Source: CAZKFG01 sp964551985 (GTDB lineage Bacteria; Bacillota; Negativicutes; Acidaminococcales; JAISLQ01). From it: a DNA stretch of 63,794 nt. The notes under the pieces are model-generated. The model was not told the origin of the DNA, searched no databases, and was given only the letters and a program-made list of their open reading frames with translations. Below are positions 1-7,727 of this stretch, piece after piece. The translations under genes and the position numbers were made by a program. Within the stretch, counting starts at the first letter, position 1, and every line of letters starts with the position of its first letter. The stretch lies in contig CAZKFG010000004.1 of assembly GCA_964551985.1 (NCBI GenBank), forward strand, positions 1 through 63,794, given 5' to 3'.

Positions 1-2
1 AC

Positions 3-56
3 GGCGATAAAATAAAACGAAACTTGCTGTTTGGTTATGTAAGGTTTTATTTTTAA
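3..56 (+). CDS. C-terminal tail of an outer-membrane beta-barrel protein (partial)
   Basis: An open frame enters from the left edge and stops at 54-56. The last residues read GDKIKRNLLFGYVRFYF, with alternating hydrophobic residues and a terminal Phe, which is the usual C-terminal signal of outer-membrane barrels. The final six residues YVRFYF are identical to the end of the OmpM porin at 19205-20545, so this is probably a second OmpM-like porin, though any barrel protein is possible. A strong terminator follows directly. Only 17 codons are present. Confidence 0.6.
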   Translation, partial: GDKIKRNLLFGYVRFYF

Positions 57-66
57 ATAAAACAAC

Positions 67-101
67 AAAAACTCTCACGCTATAAAAGCGTGAGAGTTTT
101 T
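67..101 (+). terminator. Rho-independent terminator after the upstream barrel gene
   Basis: A 13-bp stem (AAAACTCTCACGC at 68-80 with GCGTGAGAGTTTT at 88-100) closes a 7-nt loop and ends in a T run. It separates the upstream outer-membrane gene from the LPS operon. Confidence 0.85.
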
Positions 102-189
102 GTCATTTATGGTGGGAATTTTAGACTGGATATTTTGAAAGTTTTATTGTATAATATGTTAATATATTCGATAATTAACGGGTATTGGT

Positions 190-831
190 ATGAATGTGAA
201 AAAAATAGTTCTTATAACTTTTATTTTTTTTAATATGGTTGTTTTGTCAGCTGATGCCTCTATTATGTATAATGGCGTTGACGGGCTTATTAATGTGCCG
301 TCCGCGTATGTGAAAAAGCCTTACTCGGCTAAATTGGGCTATTTTTATACATCGTCTTTTCAAAGTATGGCGGGTAATGTTTCTTTGCTTAATGATATGG
401 ATTTTTCTTATAGTCGCCAGCGGTTTGATAATAATAAGGATTATAATATATACAGCACGAAAATTGCTTTGCTAAAAGAAAAAGTTTTGCTTCCGGCGGT
501 TGCTGTTGGGGTGATTGATTTGTCTAACCAGTTTGACCGCAGTTATTATGTAACAACTAGTAAGCAAGGACCGTTTGGTTTTCGCTTGCATTTGGGTGCA
601 AGATTTTCTGAAAATCATGAAAATGCAGTGTATTATGGGCTGGAAAAGCAAATTCGCTTGTCGGATGATTTGAAAAAGATGCTCTCTTTTATGCCGGTAT
701 TTAATTTGATGCTAGAATATGATGGTAATAGTTTTAATTACGGCGCATATGTGAGAAATTCTAAGGGAATGCTTTTTAATATTGCTTTTAGAGATAGGAT
801 GTTTCAAGCGAGTATTCAGTATGAATTTTGA
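190..831 (+). CDS. YjbH-like outer-membrane beta-barrel protein
   Basis: The 213-residue product starts with a signal peptide (about residues 1-23, cleavage near ADA-S). A mature N-terminus containing GLINVPSAYV follows, then amphipathic strands and a terminal Phe (QYEF). The GLINVP motif, the LPAVAVGVIDL stretch and the later GPFGFRL and LEYDGN motifs resemble the YjbH family linked to exopolysaccharide export. Family members in proteobacteria are around 700 residues, so this would be a minimal form. It precedes the LpxL-like gene by 24 nt and probably sits in the outer membrane. Its function within the LPS operon is unknown; the family call is by eye. Confidence 0.6.
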   Translation: MNVKKIVLITFIFFNMVVLSADASIMYNGVDGLINVPSAYVKKPYSAKLGYFYTSSFQSMAGNVSLLNDMDFSYSRQRFDNNKDYNIYSTKIALLKEKVLLPAVAVGVIDLSNQFDRSYYVTTSKQGPFGFRLHLGARFSENHENAVYYGLEKQIRLSDDLKKMLSFMPVFNLMLEYDGNSFNYGAYVRNSKGMLFNIAFRDRMFQASIQYEF

Positions 832-855
832 TTTTTGAAAGTGGGATAATATAGA

Positions 856-1728
856 GTGTGGCAATATTATTTGATGAAGATTGTCAGTAAAGTTGTATGT
901 GTTTTGCCAGATTGTTTGAAAAAGATTATTGGCAGTTTTTTGGGTAAGGTTTTTTGGTTTGTAACGCCAACTTGGCGTAAAAAGTTAGCTTATGACCAAG
1001 TGCAACAGTGTTTGCAAGTGGATGAAGCAAAAGCACGCAAAATAGCTCAAGATAGTGTTTTAAAGTATGGGCATATGATAGTTGAGGTTTTGTGTTTTCC
1101 GCTTTTGAATAAGGATAATATAGACAAGAAGGTTGTTTTTCAAGATAAAGCTAAGTTGCAAAAACTATTAGAACAAGGTAGGGGTATTGTTTGGGCTACT
1201 GCTCATTTTGGTAATTGGGAATTGTTTGGTGCGGGGATAGTCTTGCACGGATTTAAACTTGCGGCTGTCGCTCAAAAGCAAAATAATGAGGCGATGGATA
1301 GGTTTATTAATGAGTATCGTACTATGGTAGGTGAGCACGTAACTTATAAAACAGGTGTTATTGAGATGACAAGAATGCTTGAACATAATTATTTGTTAGG
1401 ACTTTTGGCGGATCAAGATGCGGGTAGTGTTGGAGTTATGCTGGATTTTTTTGGCAAAAGTACTTCTTGTCCTAAAGGACCTGCGGCACTGGCAAGACTT
1501 AAAAAATCGCCTTTGGTGCTTGCGCTTATGCAAGAGGGTGAAAATGGTATACACGAAATTGTTATAAGTGAGCCTGTGGAGGTAGAGTATAGTAAAAACC
1601 GTGAGCAGGATATTTTAAATGCAACGAAAAAACTTATGTTTTTGTTAGAGCAAGAGATTAGGAAAAATCCTACTATGTGGTTTTGGTTGCACAACAGGTG
1701 GAAGGCGGATAAAAAAATATATGAATGA
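856..1728 (+). CDS. LpxL/HtrB-like lipid A late acyltransferase (copy 1)
   Basis: The 290-residue protein has an N-terminal membrane-associated helix and the acyltransferase motif HFGNWE near residue 116, an H-x4-E pattern as in LpxL/LpxM. Later blocks LLADQD and the GPAALARL region also match the family. It should add a secondary acyl chain to lipid A at the inner face of the inner membrane. The GTG start at 856 is supported by its paralogue at 13322, which begins in the same way (MQYYFF against WQYYLM). An ATG at 874 is an alternative. lpxC follows 15 nt later. Confidence 0.85.
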   Translation: MWQYYLMKIVSKVVCVLPDCLKKIIGSFLGKVFWFVTPTWRKKLAYDQVQQCLQVDEAKARKIAQDSVLKYGHMIVEVLCFPLLNKDNIDKKVVFQDKAKLQKLLEQGRGIVWATAHFGNWELFGAGIVLHGFKLAAVAQKQNNEAMDRFINEYRTMVGEHVTYKTGVIEMTRMLEHNYLLGLLADQDAGSVGVMLDFFGKSTSCPKGPAALARLKKSPLVLALMQEGENGIHEIVISEPVEVEYSKNREQDILNATKKLMFLLEQEIRKNPTMWFWLHNRWKADKKIYE

Positions 1729-1743
1729 AAAAGGGGTATTTTT

Positions 1744-2592
1744 TTGAGTAATATAGAAAGGCAAAAAACTATAAAGCAGAGTGTTTCGCTATCAGGTATT
1801 GGTCTGCATTCGGGAAAGGGAGCCAATATAACTTTTAAACCGGCTTGTGAGAATACTGGCATTGTTTTTGTTCGCATTGATTTACCGCTTTGCCCTAAAA
1901 TTCCGGCAGTGGCGAATTCTGTCAGTGCTACTGTGCGTGCGACAACTTTGTCTAATGATGGCGCGAGTATTTTTACGGTAGAGCACGTTTTGGCAGCGCT
2001 TTTTATGTGTGGGATTGATAATTGTTTTATTGAGATGGATTGTCAAGAGCCGCCTGTTATGGATGGTAGTGCGCTAGAATTTATTAGGCTTTTGAGTCAA
2101 GCTGGTATTCAAGAGCAAAGCGCTGACAGGGTTGTTAATATACTTACAGATAGCTTTGGTGTTTATGACGAGGATAGGCATATAATAATAGTACCCTACA
2201 ACGGACAAAGATTTTCTTTTTTGTCAATAAATGAGCATCCGCTTTTGGGAACGCAATATTTTGATATAGAAGTTGGAAAAACAGATTTGTTAAAAGAGAT
2301 CGCGCCAGCTAGAACGATTGCTTTTGTCCATGAGGTAGAAGGGTTGAAAAAGATGGGTCTTGGTCTTGGTGGGACAATGGATAATGTTATTGTTTATGAT
2401 AAGGATAAAGTGCTTACACCACTTAGGTTTGATGATGAGCTTGTTCGCCATAAACTTTTGGATTTGATAGGTGATTTGTTTTTGGCAGGCAGATTTTTGG
2501 GGCATGTTATTGCGGTTAAATCTGGTCACGCTTTGAATGCAAGGCTGGCAAGTGAAATAATAAAGTCTTTACAAAAAGGAGCTGAAAAATGA
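1744..2592 (+). CDS. lpxC: UDP-3-O-acyl-N-acetylglucosamine deacetylase LpxC
   Basis: The 282-residue enzyme catalyses the committed Zn-dependent deacetylation of lipid A synthesis in the cytoplasm. Expected metal ligands are visible: H81 in VEHVLAAL, and H236 and D240 in HKLLD. The catalytic-type H262 is in SGHALN. The N-terminus (SVSLSGIGLHSG) is typical. Translation uses a TTG start preceded by AAAAAGGGG. The stop codon overlaps the fabZ start by 4 nt (ATGA), which implies translational coupling. The length is close to the family norm of about 300. Confidence 0.96.
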   Translation: MSNIERQKTIKQSVSLSGIGLHSGKGANITFKPACENTGIVFVRIDLPLCPKIPAVANSVSATVRATTLSNDGASIFTVEHVLAALFMCGIDNCFIEMDCQEPPVMDGSALEFIRLLSQAGIQEQSADRVVNILTDSFGVYDEDRHIIIVPYNGQRFSFLSINEHPLLGTQYFDIEVGKTDLLKEIAPARTIAFVHEVEGLKKMGLGLGGTMDNVIVYDKDKVLTPLRFDDELVRHKLLDLIGDLFLAGRFLGHVIAVKSGHALNARLASEIIKSLQKGAEK

Positions 2593-3050
2593 TGATTAGT
2601 TTAGATATTTTAGGGATACAAGAAATTTTGCCACACAGATATCCGTTTTTGCTTGTTGATAGAATATTGGAGCTAGAGCCAATGAAAAGAGGACTTGGGA
2701 TAAAAAATGTAACTTTCAATGAGATACATTTTCATGGGCATTTTCCCGATCAGCCAATTATGCCTGGTGTTTTAATTTGTGAAGCGATGGCTCAGGTTGG
2801 TGGTATTGCTTTGTTGTACCCAGAGGAAAACAGAAAAAAATTGGCTATGTTTACAGGTATGGATAATGTGAAGTTTCGCCGTCCTGTAGTGCCTGGTGAT
2901 CAGCTTTTAATGGAAGCGACTATTTTGAAAATAAAAGGTAATATGGGTAAAATTGGCACAGTATCACACGTTGGCAAAGAACTTGTTGCGCAAGGTGAAT
3001 TTATGTTTGCATTAGTGCCAAAAATGAAGAAAAACAGTGATGTTGAATAG
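2589..3050 (+). CDS. fabZ: 3-hydroxyacyl-ACP dehydratase FabZ
   Basis: The 153-residue hot-dog-fold enzyme has the start LPHRYPFLLVDR and the catalytic segment HFPDQPIMPGVLICEAMAQ, giving H51 and E65. It dehydrates 3-hydroxyacyl-ACP in fatty acid synthesis and competes with LpxA and LpxC for the hydroxyacyl pool, which explains its place between lpxC and lpxA as in many Gram-negatives. The first two codons are ATG ATG, so the start could be either. A 135-nt gap follows. Confidence 0.95.
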   Translation: MMISLDILGIQEILPHRYPFLLVDRILELEPMKRGLGIKNVTFNEIHFHGHFPDQPIMPGVLICEAMAQVGGIALLYPEENRKKLAMFTGMDNVKFRRPVVPGDQLLMEATILKIKGNMGKIGTVSHVGKELVAQGEFMFALVPKMKKNSDVE

Positions 3051-3083
3051 ATAAATAACTTTAATTTGCTTAAAACATATAAT

Positions 3084-3160
3084 TTGACATAAATTTGTTT
3101 TTTTTTGTTGTGTTTATAATGGGCTAATGTGAATGATTATATAAATATTATGTCTATAAT
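3084..3160 (+). promoter_or_regulatory. Possible internal promoter region before lpxA
   Basis: The 135-nt gap between fabZ and lpxA contains TTGACA at 3084-3089 and two TATAAT boxes at 3115-3120 and 3155-3160. The TTGACA-to-TATAAT spacing (25 nt) is too long for a standard promoter, so either -10 box would need a weaker -35. This gap is the longest in the operon and may allow separate lpxA transcription. Confidence 0.3.
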
Positions 3161-3185
3161 ATTTTATTGATAGTGGGGTAGAAAA

Positions 3186-4004
3186 ATGCTAAAAGATGCA
3201 AATGTTATTCAACTTAGAAAGATACATGATACAGCTGTTATACACCCTAGTGCAAAAATTGCCAAAGATGTTGAAATAGGGCCATATGCTGTAATTGGTG
3301 AAGATGTACATATTGATAGCGGGACACAAATTTGCGCCCATGCTGTGATAGAAAAATGGACTTCTATTGGCAAAAATTGTATTATATACCCTAGTGCTGT
3401 TATTGGCGGTGAACCGCAGGATTTGAAATTTGTTGGTGAAAAAAGTTGTGTTATTATTGGTGATAATACTAAAATTCGTGAATTTGTGACTATCAATAGG
3501 GCTACAGGCGAAGGTAACGAGACGAGAGTTGGTAATAATGTTTTGCTTATGGCGTGTACTCATGTAGCACATAACTGCATTGTTGGGAATAATGTTATAA
3601 TTTCTAATGGTACAGGTTTGGCAGGACACGTTATTGTTGAAGATAGAGCAGTAATTGGTGGACTTACTGGTGTGCATCAATTTGTCAAAATCGGTCGCAA
3701 TGCTATGGTTGGTGGTGCGGCAAAGATTGTACAAGATGTTCCTCCTTTTGTTGTAGTTGACGGTAATCCGTCTTTCGTAGCGGGGCTTAATCGGGTTGGT
3801 ATTGCACGTGCTGGCGTGTCGCCAGAGGTGAGAAATGAACTGAAAAAAGCTTATAAAATTATATATCGTTTGGGCAATACTTTAGATCAGGCAATAGCTG
3901 AGATGGAAACAGAACTTGCTTTGAGTGAGGAAATAGAACATTTACTTCGTTTTTTGCGTAATGTAGAAAGAGGCATTTGCCGTCACAGAAAAGACGATAA
4001 CTAG
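3186..4004 (+). CDS. lpxA: UDP-N-acetylglucosamine acyltransferase LpxA
   Basis: The 272-residue protein consists mainly of left-handed beta-helix hexapeptide repeats (for example IHPSAKIAKDVEIGPYAVIG) followed by a helical C-terminus from about residue 205. The catalytic histidine is in CTHVAHNCIVGN, and GVHQFVKIGRNAMVGG is typical of LpxA. It transfers a 3-hydroxyacyl chain from ACP to UDP-GlcNAc, the first lipid A step, in the cytoplasm. The length matches the family (about 262). lpxI follows 11 nt later. Confidence 0.95.
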   Translation: MLKDANVIQLRKIHDTAVIHPSAKIAKDVEIGPYAVIGEDVHIDSGTQICAHAVIEKWTSIGKNCIIYPSAVIGGEPQDLKFVGEKSCVIIGDNTKIREFVTINRATGEGNETRVGNNVLLMACTHVAHNCIVGNNVIISNGTGLAGHVIVEDRAVIGGLTGVHQFVKIGRNAMVGGAAKIVQDVPPFVVVDGNPSFVAGLNRVGIARAGVSPEVRNELKKAYKIIYRLGNTLDQAIAEMETELALSEEIEHLLRFLRNVERGICRHRKDDN

Positions 4005-4015
4005 GGAGTAGTTTT

Positions 4016-4837
4016 ATGCAAGAGAAGATAGGATTATTAGCAGGAGTAGGTTTTTTGCCAGTCGATTTTGCCCGTGCCGCCAAAGGCATGGGTTTTCACG
4101 TTACGGCAATAGGGCTTGTTTCAGGTGTAGAGCCGTCTTTGCAGGAATATGTAGATTGTTATTACCAGATAAGTGCTGGCAAGCTTGATAAAATAATCAA
4201 AACTTTAAAAAAAGAAAATATTAAAACTGTTACAATGCTTGGAAAAGTTACTAAAGAGGTGCTTTATAAAGGCTTTGGTCTAGATTTTCGTGCGATTAGG
4301 CTTTTATTTTCTTTGAAAAACCGTAACGATGATACTATTATGCTCGCAATTATAAATGAGCTTGCCAAAGATGGTATCTCTGTTATGGATCAAACTAAAA
4401 TGATTTCTATTTTGATGCCGCAAACGGGGCAATTGACCAAAAGAGCACCAACGCTAGAAGAAGAAAAAGATATTACTTATGGTTTTAATATGGCTCTTGA
4501 AATTGGTAGATTGGATATTGGGCAGACTGTTGTTGTGAAAAATCAAGCAATCATTGCAGTAGAAGCTATCGAAGGCACTGACGCTTGTATAAGACGAGCG
4601 GGGCTTTTGGGTGGTGAAGGTACTGTTGTTGCAAAAACTGCTAAACCTCAACAAGATAGTAGGTTTGATGTACCAAGCGTTGGCGTTGATACAATAAAAT
4701 CAATGATTGAAGCTAAAGCAAAAGTTTTGGTCATAGAAGCGGAAAAAACACTGTTTGTGCAACAAGAAGATGCAATTGCTTTGGCTGATGAAAATGGTAT
4801 AGCAATAGTATCAAGGCACAAAGGAGAGCTTTTATGA
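4016..4837 (+). CDS. lpxI: UDP-2,3-diacylglucosamine pyrophosphatase LpxI
   Basis: The 273-residue protein belongs to the DUF1009/LpxI family: start IGLLAGVGFLPVDFARAAKG, central MLGKVTKE and C-terminal GIAIVSRHKG. It hydrolyses UDP-2,3-diacylglucosamine to lipid X, doing the job of LpxH in enterobacteria. Its position between lpxA and lpxB fits. The stop overlaps lpxB by 4 nt. Confidence 0.93.
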   Translation: MQEKIGLLAGVGFLPVDFARAAKGMGFHVTAIGLVSGVEPSLQEYVDCYYQISAGKLDKIIKTLKKENIKTVTMLGKVTKEVLYKGFGLDFRAIRLLFSLKNRNDDTIMLAIINELAKDGISVMDQTKMISILMPQTGQLTKRAPTLEEEKDITYGFNMALEIGRLDIGQTVVVKNQAIIAVEAIEGTDACIRRAGLLGGEGTVVAKTAKPQQDSRFDVPSVGVDTIKSMIEAKAKVLVIEAEKTLFVQQEDAIALADENGIAIVSRHKGELL

Positions 4838-5985
4838 AAAATGTTATGATTTGTGCCGGTGAGGCGTCAGGTGATTTGCATGCTGGTGCTTTGACAAAGG
4901 CATTGTTGCAATTAGATAAATCTATCAATGTTTTTGGAATGGGTGGCGAAGCTTTAAAAAAAGCTGGTGGCGAGGTATTATTTGATATAAAAGAACACAG
5001 TGTAATGGGTTTTGCAGAAGTTATCTGCAAATTACCGGCTTTGTTTAAACTCAAGGACGCATTGAGTTCTTTAATGGACGAGAGGCGTCCTTGCTGTCTT
5101 GTCGTTATTGATTATCCTGATTTTAACATGAGAATTGCTAAGATTGCTCATGCTAAAGGAATACCTGTAGTTTATTTTATAGGACCTTCTGTTTGGATTT
5201 GGCGCAAGGGTCGAGCTAAGCAGATAGCAGATAGTGTTGATACGATTGCAGCGATTTTCCCCTTTGAAAGAGATGTGTATTTAAATATTGGAGCGAATGT
5301 TGATTTTGTTGGACATCCGCTAGTTGACATAGTAAAACCAGCGTTAGATAAAAAACAAGCAGAAAAATTAATTGGCAAAAAAATTGGTAGAAAGGCAGTT
5401 TTATTATTGCCTGGCAGTAGATTGCAAGAAATTAAAAAACTTTTGCCGCCAATTTTACAAGCAGCAGAAATTATGGCAAAAACAAGATCTGATTGCGATT
5501 TTTACTTACTGCGTGCCAATACAATCGCACAAGAAATATTAGATGAACAGTTGCAAAAAATATCTGTGCCAATAAATATCATTACAGGTCATAGTTATGA
5601 TATAATGAGTGCATGTGATGTTGCGATTGCTACAAGCGGGACTGTTACACTAGAGGCAGCGCTTTGTAATTTGCCTTCGGTTATAGTTTATAAAACATCT
5701 CCAATATCGGCGTTTATTGCAAGACGCATTATAAAAGTCGACAATATTGGTTTGCCAAATATTGTTTCGGGCAAAAAAATATTACCTGAACTTTTGCAAG
5801 AAGAAGTTGTGCCAGATAAAATAGCAAAATCTGCGCTTGATCTACTCGACGAAAATAATAGAGCTAAGGTCGATGAAAATTTAGCTTTTATGAAAGAACG
5901 ACTTGGAAAACCTGGTGCGGTAAAAAGGGTGGCACAGATTGTCCTTGATATTATAAATCGCAGCAATGTTAGGAGTGAGAGATGA
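4834..5985 (+). CDS. lpxB: Lipid A disaccharide synthase LpxB
   Basis: The 383-residue GT19 glycosyltransferase opens with MICAGEASGDLHAGAL, the classic LpxB N-terminus, and carries the later motifs PSVWIWRKGR, LLPGSRLQEI and ATSGTVTLEAAL. It condenses lipid X with UDP-diacylglucosamine at the inner-membrane surface. It overlaps the previous and following genes by 4 nt each, giving strict co-transcription. Confidence 0.96.
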   Translation: MKNVMICAGEASGDLHAGALTKALLQLDKSINVFGMGGEALKKAGGEVLFDIKEHSVMGFAEVICKLPALFKLKDALSSLMDERRPCCLVVIDYPDFNMRIAKIAHAKGIPVVYFIGPSVWIWRKGRAKQIADSVDTIAAIFPFERDVYLNIGANVDFVGHPLVDIVKPALDKKQAEKLIGKKIGRKAVLLLPGSRLQEIKKLLPPILQAAEIMAKTRSDCDFYLLRANTIAQEILDEQLQKISVPINIITGHSYDIMSACDVAIATSGTVTLEAALCNLPSVIVYKTSPISAFIARRIIKVDNIGLPNIVSGKKILPELLQEEVVPDKIAKSALDLLDENNRAKVDENLAFMKERLGKPGAVKRVAQIVLDIINRSNVRSER

Positions 5986-7727
5986 AAGTCTATTTGCGAT
6001 TGCTAAAATACTTAAAGCCATATTATAAAAGATTTATTTTGGCTGTTTTTTGTACAGCGATGGCAGCGGCGGGAAATCTTTATATTCCTTGGATTGTCAA
6101 AGATATGGTTGACAAGGTTTTGACAACGCGTGATTATGCAATGCTCAATCTTATTTGCTTGAGTATAGTGATAATTTTTATTGTCAGAGGATTTTTTTAT
6201 TTTGGACAAAGCTATTTGATGGCGTATGTAGGACAAAAAGTAATTATTGATATAAGAGCAGATCTCTATAAAAAGCTAAACAAATTGACCTTGGCGTTTT
6301 TTGAAAAAAACAAAACTGGTACAATTATGAGCTATATAACCAATGACGTTGCGGCACTACAAATAGTTTTAACCCAAAGTGCTATAGAGATGTTTACAGA
6401 AGGTCTGATTTTATGTGGTTCTATCTTGGCTATGTTTTTGCTTGATTGGCGACTTACCTTATTTACTTTTGCTACTTTTCCAATAGTTTTGGTTGTAATT
6501 GATTTTTTTGGTAAAAAAATTCGCGCTTCAGGGCATAAAATTCAAGAACGTACAGCAGATTTGACTTCTGTATTACAAGAGAGTGTTTTGTCGGCAAAAG
6601 TGATTAAATCTTTTGTGCGTGAAGATTATGAAATAAAGCGTTTTGAACAGGAAAATCTGCTTAATTTTCAAGCTAATATGAAAAATTCACAACTTGCGGC
6701 AATTTTAACACCCACGGTTGAATTTACTGCAGCGGTTGGTGTGACGATAATTTTATGGTATGGCGGTCGCAGTGTTATTAGTGGAGAAATAACATCAGGA
6801 GCCTTGATTGCTTTTTTGGTTTATGCTGTAAATATTGCAAACCCTGTAAAACGGTTGACAAAAGTTTTTTCAGAAGTTCAAAAAGCTTTAGCAGCAGCAG
6901 AACGTGTTTTTCATGTTTTGGATATTATACCTGATATTACTGATAAAAAAGATGCTCTAGCTTTGCCTTGTATAAAAGGTGATGTTAGGTTTGACAATGT
7001 TAGCTTTGGTTATAATGATGGCAAAAATATAATTAAGAACTTATCATTTAATGTTAAAAGTGGTCAATTGATAGCTATTGTTGGACCTAGCGGAGCTGGT
7101 AAAAGTACTATCTCTAATCTTTTATGCAGATTTTATGATGTAACTTGTGGTAATATTAGTATCGATGGGATAAATATTAAAGATGTTACAACAGCATCTT
7201 TAAGAGAACAAATTGGTATAGTACCACAAGAAACAGTTTTGTTTAATAAGAGTATTTATGACAATATTTTATATGGTAATCTTGATGCAGATGAAGCAAA
7301 AGTAAAGCAAGCGGCGATTTTTGCCAATGCGGATGGCTTTATAAGTCAAATGGTAGACGGCTACAATACTCTTCTTGGCGATAGAGGAGTAAATTTATCT
7401 GGTGGTCAAAGGCAGCGTATATCTATTGCTAGAGCTATCTTAAAAGACCCTAGAATATTAATTCTTGATGAAGCAACTTCGGCTTTAGATACTGAAAGTG
7501 AAAAAGTTGTACAAGAAGCTTTGGATAGGCTACTTGTTGGCAGGACATCTTTTGTTATTGCGCATAGATTGTCTACTATACAGCGTGCGGATTTAATACT
7601 TGTTTTAGACAAAGGGCAATTAGTTGGAAGTGGAACGCACGATGAACTTTTAGCTAAAGGTGGGCTATATAAAAATCTTTATCAAAGCCAGTTTCGTGAT
7701 GATAAACTAGAGAGTGGAGAAGCTTAG
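5982..7727 (+). CDS. msbA: Lipid A/LPS flippase, ABC transporter MsbA
   Basis: The 581-residue half-transporter fuses a six-helix membrane domain (about residues 1-320) to an ATPase domain. Walker A is GPSGAGKST near residue 369, the signature is LSGGQRQR, and Walker B ends ILDEATSALD. It is expected to flip lipid A-core across the inner membrane. The position between lpxB and waaA-lpxK supports MsbA over a generic multidrug exporter. The stop TAG shares a base with the next GTG start. Confidence 0.9.
   Translation: MKVYLRLLKYLKPYYKRFILAVFCTAMAAAGNLYIPWIVKDMVDKVLTTRDYAMLNLICLSIVIIFIVRGFFYFGQSYLMAYVGQKVIIDIRADLYKKLNKLTLAFFEKNKTGTIMSYITNDVAALQIVLTQSAIEMFTEGLILCGSILAMFLLDWRLTLFTFATFPIVLVVIDFFGKKIRASGHKIQERTADLTSVLQESVLSAKVIKSFVREDYEIKRFEQENLLNFQANMKNSQLAAILTPTVEFTAAVGVTIILWYGGRSVISGEITSGALIAFLVYAVNIANPVKRLTKVFSEVQKALAAAERVFHVLDIIPDITDKKDALALPCIKGDVRFDNVSFGYNDGKNIIKNLSFNVKSGQLIAIVGPSGAGKSTISNLLCRFYDVTCGNISIDGINIKDVTTASLREQIGIVPQETVLFNKSIYDNILYGNLDADEAKVKQAAIFANADGFISQMVDGYNTLLGDRGVNLSGGQRQRISIARAILKDPRILILDEATSALDTESEKVVQEALDRLLVGRTSFVIAHRLSTIQRADLILVLDKGQLVGSGTHDELLAKGGLYKNLYQSQFRDDKLESGEA

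Noticed and set aside
1413..1877. 154-codon minus-strand open frame
   Set aside because: It lies across the lpxL-like and lpxC genes on the opposite strand, without a ribosome binding site or recognisable motif.
3084..3120. TTGACA plus TATAAT as a standard promoter before lpxA
   Set aside because: The spacing is 25 nt, too long for a normal sigma-A promoter; kept only as a weak regulatory entry.
3189..3734. 181-codon minus-strand open frame opposite lpxA
   Set aside because: It is an antisense shadow of the repetitive hexapeptide codons of lpxA.
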